A DNA stretch of 64,000 nt from Chthoniobacteraceae bacterium (GCA_028293625.1 JAQGOL010000024.1:124001-188000), one strand, 5' to 3'. Counted from the stretch's first letter, positions 27,101-35,448 are shown. Notes: generated by a model from the letters alone, not told the origin. A program made the numbers and translations.

Positions 27101-28115
27101 GCATGATAAGCCGGTAAATCGGCATTGCGCCTGCATAGACCGTATCGTCGACCTGGTAGAGAGCGTTGCAAAACTGGTCAGTGATGCCGTTTGCGTCGAT
27201 GGATGGAGCGGGCCAGGTGCGCGATCTCCCGCCGGAATCCTGTGCCTGCACATAAAATTCGACGATGGTGCCGTTGGCCTGCGGCGGGATCACCGCGCCG
27301 TAGATGCGATCGTTTGCGAGGGCGTCTCCGTGCAGGCCGTCATCGAACATTGGAGCCGAAGTGAACGCCGCCACGCCATCGTTGCGGTATTGCAATGTAA
27401 CCGTCACGCCCGAGGTCTGCTCATCGAGAACCTGCGCAGTGATAGTAACCGGACTGTCATGCGCGGGCACGAGCGGGAAATGGACGACATCGAGGATGAC
27501 AGGTGCGATCTCATTTTTTGCAACGCTATTAGCAACGCCGGGCGTGCCGCCGGCTGGAGTGCTGGCGGCCCAGTTTTGTCCAAGGTTATTGTCGGCGGCC
27601 ACGCTGATAAGTTCAAGGGAACTACCTAAACCATCGGCATTGCTCTCCCAGCTCCAGCCCTTGTATCCGAAATCCGCAACGACATCCTGTTTTCGAACGC
27701 CCCAATCGCCGTCATCCGAGTAAGAGACGGTATCCCGGGTGACGTTTAAACTATCCTCGAGAACGATCTTGTTGGAGCTGTTGCTAAGCTGTCCGACCCA
27801 TCCGGCCTGGCTCACGTATCGGGTTACACTCGGATACTTTGCGTGAAAAACCGCGGGATCGGCCGCGATGACCAGGTAACCGCCCGCCGCAATGCTGGTG
27901 GCATTGGGAAAGGTAAACTGCACCCCGCTGGTTAGTTTCCACCCGCTCAGATCAACACTGCTTACGCCTGAGTTATAAATTTCAATCCATTCATCCGCCG
28001 CCAGCTCGCTCTGTGGATGATACATGAGCTCATCGATTAAGACGTCAGCTCGGGCGCCAAACCCAAAAGTCAGCAGGGCAACGGCAAATAGGAGAGGGGA
28101 TGAGAAAACTCGCAT
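21153..28115 (-). CDS. Giant secreted protein: CotH kinase, beta-helix and five lamin-tail domains
   Basis: A 2320-residue exported protein (signal peptide ending FGFGARA). Order: lamin-tail domain 1 (about 25-190, VLIDELMYHP ... DEWIEIYNS), a CotH-type kinase domain (about 330-760, with the metal motif PYDLDTICG near 623), a right-handed beta-helix region (about 830-1290, GRTLTIQPGTNVYC ... DDCLDLDSADAWIEGN), lamin-tail domains near 1402, 1547, 1893 and 2047, a calcium-binding-type DSDNDGLPSEWE segment near 2192, and a C-terminal strand-rich domain that may serve as an export or anchoring tag. CotH kinases phosphorylate protein in other bacteria (family knowledge); the target here is unknown. 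A 1237-residue relative is encoded at 42594-46307. It is probably a cell-surface or released protein. Confidence 0.88.
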   Translation of the reverse strand: MRVFSSPLLFAVALLTFGFGARADVLIDELMYHPQSELAADEWIEIYNSGVSSVDLSGWKLTSGVQFTFPNATSIAAGGYLVIAADPAVFHAKYPSVTRYVSQAGWVGQLSNSSNKIVLEDSLNVTRDTVSYSDDGDWGVRKQDVVADFGYKGWSWESNADGLGSSLELISVAADNNLGQNWAASTPAGGTPGVANSVAKNEIAPVILDVVHFPLVPAHDSPVTITAQVLDEQTSGVTVTLQYRNDGVAAFTSAPMFDDGLHGDALANDRIYGAVIPPQANGTIVEFYVQAQDSGGRSRTWPAPSIDANGITDQFCNALYQVDDTVYAGAMPIYRLIMRQIDKDTLVQIHGGSASHAKFNTTWITLDGTSSEVRYLAGSRNRGHGSATANPQGLNITFTNERPWKGVRTLNLNTQQTYAQLFGSALMRKIGLPAPSSRQVQVRWNGLDESLPGSPSFGFYVANEVQDSEFAAHHFPLDSGGNVYRAQRYDGTPPPNTMADAYLEYQAPAAGQQPADPYRTVYFKNTNSSEDDWSDLIGLTRALDKGHSDATYNTTYDADYVASVQTVTDVEEWMRFFAAEALVDNSESNIWSGYGDDYCLYFGTPGLAPHDPRAKLVPYDLDTICGQGDTRPSPTQHDLFRMINKDDNTGGGPVGPTPMNAFIKNPSFAPIYYKQLKELIDGPFAKANFDALVDSVLTGVVPQVRIESIKTFQSKLPTNPADPRSGGRTAYIASLIPLNISVTSGPALLSGYPHTTTATTALTGTANAIDTRSVKVNGVAAAWTAWTASWSAPSVALLPGINKVLIQSFDDNNTELERFTYDIWYDDATVASAGGTLAADTIWTAAAGPYRLTSNLVVPAGRTLTIQPGTNVYCANGTSAYSITVNGTGKILATGTETKRIVFTRAPGSTVNWTSLDFINTTVESKLSYVSFEYCGGSTIGGHEAQIHSNNAIVFFDHFTFPPTPAIEYMSFDAASFIVQNSIFPTYPEGTAQESLHGINGIMAGGHGVFRDNYFGHTWGFNDTIDFTGGQRLGTGAGPILQVINNVFDGATDDCLDLDSADAWIEGNVFMHVHRDPNRTDDARDTGSAISGGVDFANQLPDWTVINNLFYDVDHVFLNKGKTTTAPGDGGGRVAFLYNTVAHVAREGSGSPLSDIAAFIWSDDGVALPAASLGSGLYAAHNIIYDCAVLHKFYDPANHTVIMDNNILSVPWTGAGSGNKVIDPRLNLGVLNGTAVANVTADQLRKAYQLLPGSPALGAGFGGRNIGGLGAHGIAIDGEPIGTTNATTATLTIGPGGTFNWGTITAQPWGWTAYKWKLDNGAYSEEIPITNNSPFTALPTISLTGLANGTHTVSVIGKSDAGFYQDDTLIYPLTSGTPGAATVSRTWTVNTAYVPPAAQPNVRINEVLAKNSETQGFSGVFPDMIELYNAGGATATLTGWGLTDNTTIPYKYTFPATTLAPGAYLIVYAESSSSVPQPRTGFSLKQSGDTLTLTKSAAQGGGVQDSVSFGNQLSDYSSGRRSDGVWDLCVPTFGSPNVVAAQGSPKALKINEWLTEARTLFADDFIELFNPSSLPVNIGGGYLTDNPVEWITRHQIRQLTFLPPGGFSVFKADGNTDSGADHLSFKLSPTEGEIGLFTADQQLIDSIVYGSQSTDVSQGRSPNGSAIIVTFNQPTPGAGNPGGAVTGGTTTTSVNVIPVTQSWKYYPGATAAPPLDAQNRAFSDTAYIDTAWSSGAQLLYIEDSGLTNAEGFSKTNGTLLTGYTATRPYQTYYFRTHFTYSGSLANLTLAAKIMVDDGCIVYLNGQEIVPITGARIGMAAGAFTYATQANRTNEAVIETFTFPADQLVVGDNVIAVEVHQANTQTLTSGSSDIVWGMKLDAETIVSAAASTPVVINEVLARNIAANPDGSTSGWIELYNSATTSYDLSDMSLTDEVDMPRKWVFPAGSTIPADGYLAVYCNSLLPRSTTNVPAPNTGFGLNGSGDAVYLFKKIADGGNLHDSVVYGLQVPNFSIGRVPNGTGPFVLSQPTRGALNDILHVAGTASITGSVKLNEWMSNPAPLPGPVAQPGWFELYNSASLPVLLSGNYLTDNLTAGNRTKYLIPPLTYIGSGPNAWATLIADNAIGNSGHVNFTLDRGGESLAIYSGNQVQIDVITYTPQYPGVSAGRFADGSNTILSFFGTPTPGAMNLFSTDSDNDGLPSEWEATHGLDWNNPADADQDADSDSQSNLTEYNAGTDPFSSASKFTLSLTGQATGQTHIQFVAQPNKGYSVQYKSALTDAFWTKLSDVPAQSAARAVDVPDNTAGISRRFYRVVTPQQP

Positions 28116-28189
28116 GGAAAGGGGGGGCGACAGATTTTACGATACTGTCACGGAACTGAAACCGACTATAAGCATTTTGCGTTCAGAAA

Positions 28190-28216
28190 ACACCTTTCAC
28201 ATAATGACAAAGGTGT
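28190..28216. promoter_or_regulatory. Perfect 8-bp inverted repeat upstream of the giant lamin-tail gene
   Basis: ACACCTTT and AAAGGTGT, separated by 11 bp, lie about 75-100 bp upstream of the start of the 2320-aa gene and about 70 bp past the manA stop. The dyad could be an operator or a weak manA terminator; no U-run follows. Chance cannot be excluded. Confidence 0.3.
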
Positions 28217-28286
28217 CAGTCTCGACTGGAAGTCGCCGGCTGGAAGGATGAAATCCTGTATGAAAACGGAAGTTCATCCACCGATT

Positions 28287-29225
28287 TTAACTCCGTGGGA
28301 TAGTTGTTCGAAGCACGGTAGCTGCCCCGTTGCGCGGCTTGAGTTCCCGATCGCTCAGGCTGGCCGGAGTTAGAAAAAATTCACCGGGCTTAAACGGGCG
28401 TCCGATGCATTCCACTTCCCCTTCGAGCACTATAAATGCCGCAAAACCGCTTTCATGGCTGTTCCGGGGCTTGGTGAGCGTCCATTTTTCAACCCGAAAA
28501 TCGGCGCATTCCACCACAACTTCGCCGTGAGGTTCAGTCATCGTGGGCTCAGGATCCTCAAAATTGATTGATTCAAGCGATTTGCTCACGTGAAGTTCGC
28601 GAGGGACGCCGTCAAGCCCGAGCCGCAGCCAGTCAAAAACCCGATAAGTGGTATCGCTGTTTTGTTGCACTTCGAAAATCAGATTGCCCGCTCCAATGGC
28701 ATGGATGCGTCCGCTGGGAATAAAAAGGGCATCGCCGGCCCTGGCCGGAATTTGATGGATAAGATCGGCAACGCGTCCTTCGGCAAGGGCTTCTTCAAAC
28801 TGCTGACGGGTCACGCCGGCTTTAAGTCCGGCATAAAGATCCGAGTCCAGCAATGTATCAAGCAGATACCACATTTCTGTTTTCGGCTCGCCTCCGAGTC
28901 GTGCGGCGACCGTCGCCGGAGGATGGACCTGGACGGAGAGCCGCTCCTGGGCATCAAGAATCTTAAAGAGCAGCGGGAACCGTTCTGTATCCGGCAAGTC
29001 GGCTCCGAACACTGCGTCGCGATGTTTAGTCCAGAGCTCATGGAGGGTGGCTCCGCGAAGATCGCCTTCGTGCACGACGCTCTGGGCCTCCTCGCGATCA
29101 ACCAGTTCCCATGATTCACCGATTCGATCGCCGGGAGGAAGCCGCTTGCCGTAAAGCGTCTCCATGCGTCGGCCGCCCCAGACACGCTCCTTGAAGAGCG
29201 GTTCGAAAACAAGTGGTTGATTCAT
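28287..29225 (-). CDS. manA: Class I mannose-6-phosphate isomerase
   Basis: A 312-residue cupin enzyme that interconverts mannose 6-phosphate and fructose 6-phosphate. Zinc-site elements are visible in order: LSVQVHPP (Gln and His), KTEMWYLL (Glu) and SGRIHAIGAGNLIFEVQQNS (His). The opening LVFEPLFKERVWGGRRMETLYG is typical of the short type I family. The start at 29225 is used because homology begins there; the frame is open a further 54 codons. The product feeds GDP-mannose and hence glycan synthesis. It lies upstream of the giant lamin-tail gene on the same strand (170 bp gap) and diverges from ftsK. Confidence 0.93.
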   Translation of the reverse strand: MNQPLVFEPLFKERVWGGRRMETLYGKRLPPGDRIGESWELVDREEAQSVVHEGDLRGATLHELWTKHRDAVFGADLPDTERFPLLFKILDAQERLSVQVHPPATVAARLGGEPKTEMWYLLDTLLDSDLYAGLKAGVTRQQFEEALAEGRVADLIHQIPARAGDALFIPSGRIHAIGAGNLIFEVQQNSDTTYRVFDWLRLGLDGVPRELHVSKSLESINFEDPEPTMTEPHGEVVVECADFRVEKWTLTKPRNSHESGFAAFIVLEGEVECIGRPFKPGEFFLTPASLSDRELKPRNGAATVLRTTIPRS

Positions 29226-29445
29226 TGGAAAAGAAGTTGTCAGAGCTGACAGGCCGGTGGGTGGAACCGCGATCACGAGTGCTCTCTTATTAAGGTTCTG
29301 GGGCGGAGATTTCTTATGCGGCTTGAACTGCCGCCAGCTTTTCTCGGTACTCACATCGCGCGATTTGAGCAAATGATGAAAGCGCATTTTATCTGCATGC
29401 CTCGCGGCGCATTTCTTCCGTGAATCCCGTCAACTTTGATCTACC

Positions 29446-32007
29446 ATGCGCCTTCACATGCCGCGCGCGAAGGAGCAGAACCATAATTTCCACGAAGCCA
29501 TAGGCCTTGCTCTGCTTGGGCTGGGAACCTTGATTTTCCTTGCTCTGATCTCTTATACGCCGCGTGACGTCCCCTCCTGGTTCCCGCTCCATTCCTTTGC
29601 CACTCCCAACCGGCACACGCTTAATTTTATCGGACCTTTCGGGGCGATCGTGGCGTGCACCTGTTATTCGTTCTTTGGCGCGGCCGCTTATTTATTTCCC
29701 GCAATGCTCCTTGGCTGCGGCGGACTCAAACTGCTCACTCCCTCGCTTTATCTCACGCGGCGTTCCGCCTGGGCCGTGGCGTTTTTGTTTTCGGCGGCGG
29801 CGCTGGCTCATCTTTTGCCGTTTAAAATGGTCGATGCGGTTCGACTCAATATCTCCGGCGCGGGGGAAGGGGGCTGGATCGGCAAGTGGCTGGGACAATA
29901 TTTGTTCGGAGCGGTTTTTGGTCCTGTCGGCGCCGGGATCGTGCTGGGCGTGATTTATCTCAGCAGCCTGCTTTCAATGGTCGGGATTCCTCCGATGCAA
30001 TTGGTGCGCAAAGTTGTCGCGCTTCCTTCCCTTCTCAACGAAAAACTCGCCGGCTGGCGCGCGGCCTCGGCCCGGGCTGCGGCGCAACGCCGACTCGATG
30101 AACCTGCGCGCCAGGAACGCCGCGCGCCGCCCGCCTCGTTTGAACCCTCGGAACCGGCCGCGCTTAAAGAACGCCGTCGAAACGAACGCGCGCTCCCGAA
30201 AAAGCTTCCGCTTTCCGAGCCTGATTTTGATGACACAAGAGCGCCGGTGGAGGAGGAAGCGCCGCGCCCCGCGCCGAAGATCATCGATGGAACCGCGCCG
30301 CCGCCCAACAAGGAGCGACAGGAAAAAGCGGCTAAAAAGGCGTCGGAACCGTTGCAGGCGATGGCGACAGTCTCCTGCGAGAATTACGAGCTTCCCTCCT
30401 TCGATTTGCTCGATCCGATTGACATTTCAAGCCGGGAAGCTGCTGATCCCGGCGAGCTGCTCCGGATACAGGATGTCATTATCGAGACGCTGGCCCAGTT
30501 CAGCATCGTGGTTTCAAGAGGTGATATCACACGCGGGCCAACGATCACCCGGTATGAGGTTTATCCGGCAAAAGGCGTGCGGGTCGATCGCATCGTGAGC
30601 CTGGAACGCGATATCGCACGCGCCACGAGCGCGGAGCGGATCAATATCCTCGCCCCCATTCCAGGCAAGGACACTGTCGGCATCGAGATCGCCAATTCGA
30701 AAAAGCAGAAAGTGACCCTGCGCGAGTTGATTGAGAGCGACGATTTTCTTCATTCAAAAGCCCGGATCCCCATCGCCCTGGGCAAGGATGTTTACGGCAA
30801 AACTGTCATCGCGGATCTTGCGGCCATGCCTCACGGGCTCGTGGCCGGAACCACCGGCTCGGGCAAAAGTGTCTGCATCAACGCCATCATCGCCAGCATT
30901 CTCTACCGGTTTACGCCGGAAGACCTGCGCCTGATCATGATTGATCCGAAGGTGGTTGAAATGCAGATGTACAACGCCTTGCCGCATCTCGTTGTCCCCG
31001 TGGTGACCGATCCCAAAAAAGTGCTTCTCGCCTTGCGCTGGGCCGTTGACGAAATGGAACGGCGTTACGCCATCTTCGCCAAAACCAACGTGCGCAATAT
31101 CGGCGGCTTTAATTCCCGGATCCTGCCAAAAAGCCAGAAGCAGCTCGATGAAGAGGAGGCGCTCAAACAATCCGAGTCCGATAATTTAGATGGGATTGCC
31201 GACGCCGCTCCAGCGGATCTGGCGCTTCTGCCCAATTCTGAAGCGGACCCGGAGGAGATTGACTTCAGCGACATGTCCGATGACGAAGTCTTTAAGGTGG
31301 CGCCCAAACCGAAAATCTCGGTGCCGCGCGACAGTGAGGAGCTGATTATTCCGGATAGGATGCCGTATATTGTGATCATCGTCGATGAGCTCGCGGATTT
31401 GATGCAAACGGCGCCCGCCGATGTGGAAAGCGCGATCGCGCGCATTACCCAGAAGGCGCGGGCCGCCGGGCTCCATATGATTATCGCCACGCAGACGCCG
31501 CGGGCCGATGTCATCACTGGTGTGATCAAGGCGAATGTGCCTTGCCGAATCGCTTTCCAGGTTTCTTCCCCGTTGGATTCGCGCGTGATTCTGGATGAGA
31601 ACGGCGCGGAACGGCTCCTTGGCCAGGGCGACATGCTTTACCGGCCGCCGGGCACTTCACGGATGATCCGTGCCCAGGGGGTTTTGGTGACCGATGAAGA
31701 GGTCCAGCGCGTGGTCGATCATGCTTCGGCCCAGAGTGTGCCTGCTTTTGAGAGTTCCATTCATCAACGCCTCCAGTCCAACGCCGTTGAGGAGGAGGAA
31801 GTCAGCGCCGAGGACGAGGAATTGGTTGAGAAATGCATCGAAGTCATGCGCCAGGAAAAAAAGGCGTCCACTTCGCTCTTTCAACGCCGGTTGCGTCTCG
31901 GCTATACACGGGCCGCCCGCATCCTCGACATCCTTGAAGCCCGGGGATATGTGGCGGCGGGCGAGGGCGCCAAACCTCGTGAGATCCTCAAAGATCTCGA
32001 TGCCTGA
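29446..32007 (+). CDS. ftsK: DNA translocase FtsK/SpoIIIE
   Basis: An 853-residue translocase that clears chromosomal DNA from the division septum. Four to five N-terminal membrane helices span about residues 18-190; a charged Arg/Glu/Pro linker follows to about 300; then the alpha/beta motor, with Walker A GTTGSGKS (Lys474), Walker B IIVDELADLM (Asp647-Glu648) and IIATQTPRADVITG; and a C-terminal winged-helix gamma domain (LFQRRLRLGYTRAARILDIL) for KOPS reading. Between Walker A and B there is an acidic insert (about 557-640, rich in Asp, Glu and Ser, including DPEEIDFSDMSDDEVF) much longer than in E. coli. It heads a co-directional run with the rodZ-like gene and rimO. Confidence 0.96.
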   Translation: MRLHMPRAKEQNHNFHEAIGLALLGLGTLIFLALISYTPRDVPSWFPLHSFATPNRHTLNFIGPFGAIVACTCYSFFGAAAYLFPAMLLGCGGLKLLTPSLYLTRRSAWAVAFLFSAAALAHLLPFKMVDAVRLNISGAGEGGWIGKWLGQYLFGAVFGPVGAGIVLGVIYLSSLLSMVGIPPMQLVRKVVALPSLLNEKLAGWRAASARAAAQRRLDEPARQERRAPPASFEPSEPAALKERRRNERALPKKLPLSEPDFDDTRAPVEEEAPRPAPKIIDGTAPPPNKERQEKAAKKASEPLQAMATVSCENYELPSFDLLDPIDISSREAADPGELLRIQDVIIETLAQFSIVVSRGDITRGPTITRYEVYPAKGVRVDRIVSLERDIARATSAERINILAPIPGKDTVGIEIANSKKQKVTLRELIESDDFLHSKARIPIALGKDVYGKTVIADLAAMPHGLVAGTTGSGKSVCINAIIASILYRFTPEDLRLIMIDPKVVEMQMYNALPHLVVPVVTDPKKVLLALRWAVDEMERRYAIFAKTNVRNIGGFNSRILPKSQKQLDEEEALKQSESDNLDGIADAAPADLALLPNSEADPEEIDFSDMSDDEVFKVAPKPKISVPRDSEELIIPDRMPYIVIIVDELADLMQTAPADVESAIARITQKARAAGLHMIIATQTPRADVITGVIKANVPCRIAFQVSSPLDSRVILDENGAERLLGQGDMLYRPPGTSRMIRAQGVLVTDEEVQRVVDHASAQSVPAFESSIHQRLQSNAVEEEEVSAEDEELVEKCIEVMRQEKKASTSLFQRRLRLGYTRAARILDILEARGYVAAGEGAKPREILKDLDA

Positions 32008-32104
32008 AACTTGTTGAATCTCTTAGGAGCGCCGCGCCCAATTTGGTGCTAATATCGCCGCCCGCCTCGGATGCACATGGTTTTTTGTCAAACCACGCTT
32101 TCCG

Positions 32105-32998
32105 ATGCGACCCAAACTTATGCAGGACACAGTAGGTAAACGACTTTGCAGTGCGCGACTCGCTCGCGGTCTCACCATCGATGAGGCCGCGCACGAGACC
32201 CGGATGCGCCCCGACAAAATTCTTGCCCTGGAAAACGATGACTTCAGCCGGTTTGGCAGCAATGCCTACGCCAAGGGCTTCCTGCTCATCTACAGCCGGC
32301 TCCTGAATGTCGATGTCACCGAGGAAGCGCGCCTGCTCGATACTCCCCATGATATCCGGGTTCGCGATTACCAGTATTTAAATAACGCCGAAGCGCCTGC
32401 GCCCCAACGGTTTTCGCGTTTTACCCAGCGCCAGAACAAGCCTTCCATCGCCCCGCTCATTGTTTTCCTGGTGATAGTGCTTGTTAGTGCTTTTGTTTTT
32501 TACCTCGTCAAGAATTTCCAGCGCCTCGATTCGTCCGGCCAAAAACCGCCTCTCAGCCAGGCCCCTCCCGGTGAGGTCCAGACGCCCGCCGAGCCGGTGG
32601 TCTCCAATACCGCGGTTCCCGATTCCACTCCGGCTGAGCCCGCGCCCGAGGCTCCAAAAGTGGCCGAAGTTGGATCGGAACCGGCCCCTGCCATCAAATT
32701 GGAAGGTGAGCCGGTTCCGGCAACCGATCCTGTGCCTGTTGCGGCAACGGCCGATGCCGCGGTGGAGCCTGCTCCCGAAACGGAAATTACGGTTGGGGTT
32801 AAAAAGAAAACAAAAGTCACCATCCGGGAGGACGATCCGAAGGCGACTCCGAAGTTCTCTGATTACATCTATCCCAAGGACCCGCCTTTGAAATTTCGCG
32901 GCGTGCGCCTTTTTATCGAAATAAAAAACCCTGAGCTGCTCGAGGTCCGCCGTAATGGCGAACCCGTTGCCTACAAGCCAGGCACTCCCATTCAATGA
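32105..32998 (+). CDS. RodZ-like helix-turn-helix membrane protein
   Basis: A 297-residue protein with a RodZ-type HTH_25 domain (about 8-75: VGKRLCSARLARGLTIDEAA, RMRPDKILALENDDFSRF, AYAKGFLLIYSRLL), one membrane helix at about 115-137, and a long Pro/Ala/Glu/Val-rich periplasmic linker (about 145-240). RodZ links MreB filaments to the elongasome. The usual C-terminal beta domain is only about 60 residues here and stops abruptly at KPGTPIQ, so it may be truncated. The TGA stop overlaps the rimO ATG by 4 bp, indicating translational coupling. The ATG at 32120 is a possible alternative start. Confidence 0.85.
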   Translation: MRPKLMQDTVGKRLCSARLARGLTIDEAAHETRMRPDKILALENDDFSRFGSNAYAKGFLLIYSRLLNVDVTEEARLLDTPHDIRVRDYQYLNNAEAPAPQRFSRFTQRQNKPSIAPLIVFLVIVLVSAFVFYLVKNFQRLDSSGQKPPLSQAPPGEVQTPAEPVVSNTAVPDSTPAEPAPEAPKVAEVGSEPAPAIKLEGEPVPATDPVPVAATADAAVEPAPETEITVGVKKKTKVTIREDDPKATPKFSDYIYPKDPPLKFRGVRLFIEIKNPELLEVRRNGEPVAYKPGTPIQ

Positions 32999-34458
32999 CC
33001 GCTATTACTGGCGCCGAACCGGCGCAATTTGCCATCCAACCACCGCAATCCGTGCCCAAGAAAAAGGTCGGCATGATCAGCCTTGGTTGCGCCAAGAATC
33101 TTATCGACGCGGAAATCATGCTGGGTGGCGTGCTGGCAGGCGGCATGGAAATCACCAGCGACGCCGAGGAGGCCGATGTGTTGATTGTCAATACGTGTGC
33201 GTTTATCGACTCGGCCAAGGAAGAGTCAATCGAGGCGATTCTTGAGGCGCATCAAGGGCGTGGTCTGCGTAAAAGACCGGGCCAGAAGTTGATTGTAAGC
33301 GGTTGCATGGCGCAACGGTTTTCCAGGGAGCTGATGAGCGATCTGCCTGAAGTAGACGCATTCATTGGCCTTGATCAGGTGGCTGGCGCCGCTTCGATTG
33401 TCGAACAGGTGCTTGCCCGGCCCAGCGCGGGGGAACTTGTTAATCCTCTTACCGACGAAAAATGGGAGCCGTTGAATCTGGTGACTCGCAAGCCAGTCTA
33501 TATTCCCGACTACGATACGCCGCGTTTCCGGCTTACTCCGGCCCACACGACTTACACAAAGATCGCCGAGGGATGTAACCATCCGTGCAGCTTTTGTGTG
33601 ATCCCGCAGATGCGGGGCAGGCATCGTTCCCGCACGATCGAGAGCGTGGTTGCCGAAGTCCGCGGCCTGGTGGCTGAAGGAGTCAAGGAGATCAACCTGA
33701 TCAGTCAGGACACGACTTATTTCGGGATGGATCTTTGGGAGGAAAAAGCAGGTCCCCGGGCTCTGGTTGATTCTTCCCGCGGTCCGACATTGACCAAGCT
33801 CATCCGGGAGCTGAACAAAATTGAAGGCGAATTCTGGATCCGGCTTCTTTATACCCATCCCGCCCATTGGAGCGACGAGCTGATTGCCTGTATCGCCGAA
33901 TGCGACAAAGTGGTGCGTTATATCGACATACCGCTTCAGCATATTCATCCCCGCATGCTTGAGCTGATGCGCCGGGAAACCAGCAGCGACCATATCGAAA
34001 CGCTCATTGCCCGAATCCGGGCCGGTATTCCGGGAATCGCAATCCGGACCACGTTCATTGTCGGGTTCCCGGGCGAAACGGAAGAAGAGTTTGAATACTT
34101 GCTCGATTTCATCCGGCGCACCCGTTTTGAGCGGCTCGGTGTTTTTACCTACTCGCAGGAGGAAGGCTCGCGTGCCGCCAAAATGGAAGGGCAGTTGCCG
34201 GCCAAGGTAAAAGCTGTCCGATATAAAAAGGCGATGAAGCTCCAGCAGCGCATCGCGCGCGAGGTATCCGAAAGCCAGGTCGGCAAACGGCTCCGTGTTC
34301 TGGTTGATCAGCCACTTGTCGCGCGCGCGTGCGCCGATGCGCCCGATATCGACGGACGCATCCTCTTGAGTCAGCCCGCGCCGGTCGGCCAATTCATCGA
34401 CGTGGAAATTACCGGGACACAAGTCTACGATTTGCTCGCCACCCCTTTGCTTAGCTAA
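32995..34458 (+). CDS. rimO: Ribosomal protein S12 methylthiotransferase
   Basis: A 487-residue radical-SAM enzyme that adds a methylthio group to an Asp of ribosomal protein S12. The N-terminal MTTase domain has MISLGCAKNLIDAEIM, ADVLIVNTCAFIDSAKEESI and IVSGCMAQR, supplying three cysteines of one [4Fe-4S] cluster. The radical-SAM triad is Cys194, Cys198 and Cys201 (EGCNHPCSFC), followed by PQMRGRHRSR, and a TRAM-like domain ends the protein. An insert rich in charged residues around GPRALVDSSRGPT is slightly unusual. It starts inside the stop codon of the rodZ-like gene and is 30 bp upstream of the DUF2071 gene. Confidence 0.95.
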   Translation: MTAITGAEPAQFAIQPPQSVPKKKVGMISLGCAKNLIDAEIMLGGVLAGGMEITSDAEEADVLIVNTCAFIDSAKEESIEAILEAHQGRGLRKRPGQKLIVSGCMAQRFSRELMSDLPEVDAFIGLDQVAGAASIVEQVLARPSAGELVNPLTDEKWEPLNLVTRKPVYIPDYDTPRFRLTPAHTTYTKIAEGCNHPCSFCVIPQMRGRHRSRTIESVVAEVRGLVAEGVKEINLISQDTTYFGMDLWEEKAGPRALVDSSRGPTLTKLIRELNKIEGEFWIRLLYTHPAHWSDELIACIAECDKVVRYIDIPLQHIHPRMLELMRRETSSDHIETLIARIRAGIPGIAIRTTFIVGFPGETEEEFEYLLDFIRRTRFERLGVFTYSQEEGSRAAKMEGQLPAKVKAVRYKKAMKLQQRIAREVSESQVGKRLRVLVDQPLVARACADAPDIDGRILLSQPAPVGQFIDVEITGTQVYDLLATPLLS

Positions 34459-34488
34459 AGAGCAGGGCTTGCCGGTGCGCCATTTCCT

Positions 34489-35208
34489 GTGAATCGCCCC
34501 TTTCTCACAGCGGACTGGCGTTATCTTGCGATGCTTAACTTCGCAACCGATCCGGCTCTGTTGCAACCGCTGGTGCCGCCCGGCACTGAACTCGATTTCT
34601 TTGAGGGCTCTACCTATCTGAGTGTGGTCGGGTTCCGCTTTCTTCAAACCCGCGTCCTTGGGATCGGCTTCCCGTTCCATCGCGATTTTGACGAGGTTAA
34701 TTTGCGTTTTTATGTGCGGCGAAAAAGCGGTGTAGGATGGCGGCGCGGCGTGGTCTTCGTGCGCGAAATGGTTCCTCGGCAAGCGATTGCCTTTATCGCC
34801 CGCACGGTCTACGGCGAACCTTACATAGCGCGTCCGATGCGCCATTCCCTCCAATTATCCGAGTCGCGCATCTGCGTGAGTTACTCCTGGAAAAGGGCGG
34901 GCCGTTGGGAGTCGCTTGAAATAAAAGCCGCCGGCCAGCCGCAACCGATTGCTGCCGGGTCGGAGGAAGAGTTCATCACTGAACATTATTGGGGTTATAC
35001 CGGCCGCCGCGGCGTGACCAGCGAGTTTGCGGTGGAACATCCGCGCTGGAATGTATGGAAAGGCGAAGAATCGCGGCTCGATGCCGATGTCGCGGCCCTC
35101 TATGGCGGGCAATTTGTAGAAAGCCTCTCCGCCCCGCCCAGCTCAGCCTTTATAGCTGAAGGTTCCTCCATCCTTGTGCGGCAAAGATCGCTGCTTCTTA
35201 GTTCATGA
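34489..35208 (+). CDS. DUF2071 (YqjF-type) protein
   Basis: A 239-residue soluble protein that starts with GTG. The sequence follows the DUF2071 pattern: FLTADWRYLAMLNFATDPAL, then LLQPLVPPGTELDFFEGSTY, LSVVGFRFLQTRVLGIGFPF, EVNLRFYVRR, VVFVREMVPRQAIAFIAR and ITEHYWGYT near the C-terminus. The family has the acetoacetate-decarboxylase-like fold but no established reaction. It follows rimO by 30 bp and may be read as the last gene of the ftsK-rodZ-rimO run. The 240 bp after it, up to the convergent deacetylase gene, contain no recognisable gene. Confidence 0.88.
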   Translation: MNRPFLTADWRYLAMLNFATDPALLQPLVPPGTELDFFEGSTYLSVVGFRFLQTRVLGIGFPFHRDFDEVNLRFYVRRKSGVGWRRGVVFVREMVPRQAIAFIARTVYGEPYIARPMRHSLQLSESRICVSYSWKRAGRWESLEIKAAGQPQPIAAGSEEEFITEHYWGYTGRRGVTSEFAVEHPRWNVWKGEESRLDADVAALYGGQFVESLSAPPSSAFIAEGSSILVRQRSLLLSS

Positions 35209-35448
35209 CACTCCGATCAGCCCGGTGCTTGCGACAATGACAAAGCTTGTGGCATCGGCGGCAATCGGCAGACCAAGTCCGCGGGTTCTTACTCAGCCAC
35301 CCAGTGCCAGCCCGTAAATTCAGCGAGGACCGCGCCGGAGATTCCGGATGGATAGCCTCGCAAATGACTGTCAAAATAGAGAATGCCGTGCAGCGCCCGC
35401 CAGTCCGGGGATCGCGTTATTTGAGTCATGATGGCAGCGAGTGGATAT

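Noticed and set aside
26286-27629. 447-codon open frame on the plus strand
   Set aside because: It is antisense to the CotH part of the 2320-aa gene; no domain was recognised.
33226-34854. 542-codon open frame on the minus strand
   Set aside because: It lies antisense to rimO and the DUF2071 gene, whose identities are certain; its protein matches no family and is a by-product of GC-rich codon use.
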